Positions 32,569-34,036 of a stretch of 34,036 nt of DNA are shown here, piece by piece. Made by a program: the position numbers and the translations under genes. Under the pieces are notes generated by a model, which was not told where the DNA came from, did not search any database, and worked only from the letters and a program-made list of their open reading frames with translations. The stretch is from NCBI GenBank assembly GCA_947174565.1, contig CAMWJL010000017.1:1-34036 (forward strand). The letters run 5' to 3'. The first letter of the stretch is position 1, and each line of letters begins with the position of its first letter. This DNA comes from an uncultured Prevotellaceae bacterium. GTDB lineage: Bacteria; Bacteroidota; Bacteroidia; Bacteroidales; Bacteroidaceae.

Positions 32569-34036
32569 TCATTTAGTGCAGCGCTCATCACGTTTCGCAA
32601 GCGCTTTGTTGTATGCCTTGTAATAATATTTGATGAAATGTTTCCACAATGCCTTTCCTGCCACCTTCTCTGCATTTTTACGCGCAACATTGACTTGCTC
32701 CTGGTTCATCTGTGAGAAGTGCAGGATAGTGTCGCGAATGGTGTTACTTACTTCATCAAAATTATAATCAGAACGATGCACGGTCTTCACACCGTCTTCA
32801 ATCTCACTAACCCCACCCTTCAAGCTGTTTGCCCAAAGACCAAAACCAGCCAAATCGGTCGTAATGCACGGCACATGGAATGCGACAGATTCTGTTGGCG
32901 TATATCCCCAAGGCTCGTAGTATGAAGGGAACACCGTCAAATCGTTGCCTATCAGTAGGTCATAGTAGTGCATGTTGAAGATGCCGTCATGACCATCCAA
33001 ATAACATGGAACAAAAATGACCTTCACTTTGTCTTCTGAACGGTTATACATGTCGAGCCAGTTCATCTGTCCCAGCACCTTGTCATTGTCTTGTTCATGA
33101 AGCACATGAGTGATGCGCGGGTCACCAATGGCACCAGCTTCAACTGCGCAGTGCTTTTTATCGGAAAGAGCCATTTTCAAGTCTTCACGTGCCTCTTTCA
33201 TCCACGCTGGTACCATCACAAATGCCAATACGTTCTTTTCCAAACGGTTGTCCCAACGTAAGCGATTCAAGGCATCAACATACACATTGATACCTTTGTT
33301 CTGATACTCGTATCTACCGCCTGTACTTATGATAATCGTGTCATCCCCCAACTGAGTGCCCATCAGCGTGTTCGCTACTTTAAGCAGAGTCTTCCGAGCA
33401 ACCTTACGCGCCTCGTTAAACTTTGTGGCTGGTGCAGGCACGAAATCATTCTCAAAGCCGTTCATCAGAATCTCATCAGCGGGCTTGTCAAGCAGTTCTG
33501 CACATTCCTTCCCTGTGATTTCACTCACAGTTGTGAAACAATCCACATGCCACGCAGCCTGTTTCTCCACCGAATGCTTCGCTTCCACATTCAATTCCGC
33601 AGCCATTTGGTCACCGTTGTAAGCAGAAAGATAATCGTACAGCGGCTTATTGTTACCTGCGATAGAACGTCCAATCGTAGTGGCATGAGTGGTAAAAATC
33701 GTAGCAACCTCTGGCACATACTTCTTCACATAGAGTGCAGCCAAACAAGTTTGCCATTCATGGGCTTGGAACACAACATTGTCTTCCTTCGTCAGACCGA
33801 AGAACTTATAATAACTTTCCACAACCTTGCCAGCAGCCCATGAGAACATAAGACTTTCGTCATAATCACCATAAGCATGCAGCGAGTTGACTTGGAAATT
33901 CTCCCATGCCCATCCAAATATCTCATTACGCTGTTCAAAGAAAGGCTTGAAATCCACCAAAATAGCTATCGGCTCTCCAGGAATCTGCCAACGTCCCAAA
34001 CGCATTGAAACGCCATCATATTCCAACGCATGCTTT
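32569..34036 (-). CDS. Glycogen synthase, GT3 type (partial, start beyond window)
   Basis: The ORF track calls a start at 34026, but that codon is TTG, and the frame remains open to the window edge (KHALEYDGVSMRLGRW), so the gene is truncated at its 5' end. The 489 visible codons match GT3 synthases, the eukaryote-like glycogen synthases found in Bacteroidota, with FQAHEWQTCLAALYVKKY, IFTTHATTIGRSIAG, VDCFTTVSEITGKECAELL and the nucleotide-sugar site SYYEPWGYTPTESVAFHVPCITTDLAGFG. The enzyme adds glucose from a UDP- or ADP-sugar to glycogen chains. A C-terminal Lys/Arg-rich tail ends the protein. glgP follows after 27 bp. Confidence 0.95.
   Translation of the reverse strand, partial: KHALEYDGVSMRLGRWQIPGEPIAILVDFKPFFEQRNEIFGWAWENFQVNSLHAYGDYDESLMFSWAAGKVVESYYKFFGLTKEDNVVFQAHEWQTCLAALYVKKYVPEVATIFTTHATTIGRSIAGNNKPLYDYLSAYNGDQMAAELNVEAKHSVEKQAAWHVDCFTTVSEITGKECAELLDKPADEILMNGFENDFVPAPATKFNEARKVARKTLLKVANTLMGTQLGDDTIIISTGGRYEYQNKGINVYVDALNRLRWDNRLEKNVLAFVMVPAWMKEAREDLKMALSDKKHCAVEAGAIGDPRITHVLHEQDNDKVLGQMNWLDMYNRSEDKVKVIFVPCYLDGHDGIFNMHYYDLLIGNDLTVFPSYYEPWGYTPTESVAFHVPCITTDLAGFGLWANSLKGGVSEIEDGVKTVHRSDYNFDEVSNTIRDTILHFSQMNQEQVNVARKNAEKVAGKALWKHFIKYYYKAYNKALAKRDERCTK

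Noticed and set aside
1-34036. tRNA, rRNA or insertion-sequence genes
   Set aside because: I found no cloverleaf-like segment, rRNA signature or transposase motif while reading either strand, though a tRNAscan or Infernal run would be decisive.

Overview
The window looks like chromosomal DNA of a Bacteroidota species, most likely Prevotellaceae or a close relative. The evidence is repeated sigma-ABfr-type promoters (-7 box TAnnTTTG, several with a -33 TTTG about 19-20 bp upstream), a Bacteroides-type serine palmitoyltransferase, a DUF5687 ABC permease, a fused NfnA/NfnB-like oxidoreductase, a GT3 glycogen synthase, a DUF3417-type glycogen phosphorylase and a PL11 rhamnogalacturonan lyase. I see no tRNA, rRNA, CRISPR array or transposase.

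Layout, left to right. 1-2181 (-): an RND efflux operon, membrane fusion protein then the N-terminal 349 codons of the inner-membrane permease; the permease is missing from the ORF track because it runs off the edge. 2518-5370 (+): an AraC-type regulator and a secreted PL11 lyase, ending at a strong bidirectional terminator. 5467-9430 (-): pyruvate phosphate dikinase and a DAG-kinase-family lipid kinase. 9792-12409 (+): serine palmitoyltransferase and seryl-tRNA synthetase; the divergent lipid kinase and SPT suggest a sphingolipid locus. 12410-13197: a long non-coding stretch with a striking, nearly symmetrical iteron/palindrome element. 13198-14339: a rhodanese lipoprotein and a YjbQ protein (+), convergent with a DUF2442 protein (-).

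14436-17299 is the most interesting part. A two-gene type II restriction-modification cassette (EcoO109I-like endonuclease, then a C5-cytosine methyltransferase with an N-terminal HTH and a long C-terminal extension) is bracketed by two 130-bp direct repeats with six mismatches and no indels. Each repeat carries the promoter of the downstream oxidoreductase gene. This is the footprint expected of insertion with long target duplication: both flanking genes keep a promoter and the cassette gains a copy of a host promoter.

17330-19693 (+): the Nfn-like oxidoreductase, ending at a clear terminator. 19782-22564 (-): an unfamiliar four-gene operon (TerB-like protein, four-TM coiled-coil membrane protein, vWA-like anchored protein, small Cys-rich protein) behind a roughly 310-nt structured leader. 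22956-28487 (-): ftsK, LolA-like, DUF5687 permease and ABC ATPase in one tight operon. 28591-29871 (-): a TPR protein. 29974-34036 (-): glycogen phosphorylase and a GT3 glycogen synthase whose start lies beyond the window.

The core genes cover envelope biogenesis, central carbon and glycogen metabolism, and sphingolipid synthesis. The accessory content is concentrated in the R-M insertion, the 12.4-13.2 kb repeat element and the TerB/vWA operon.
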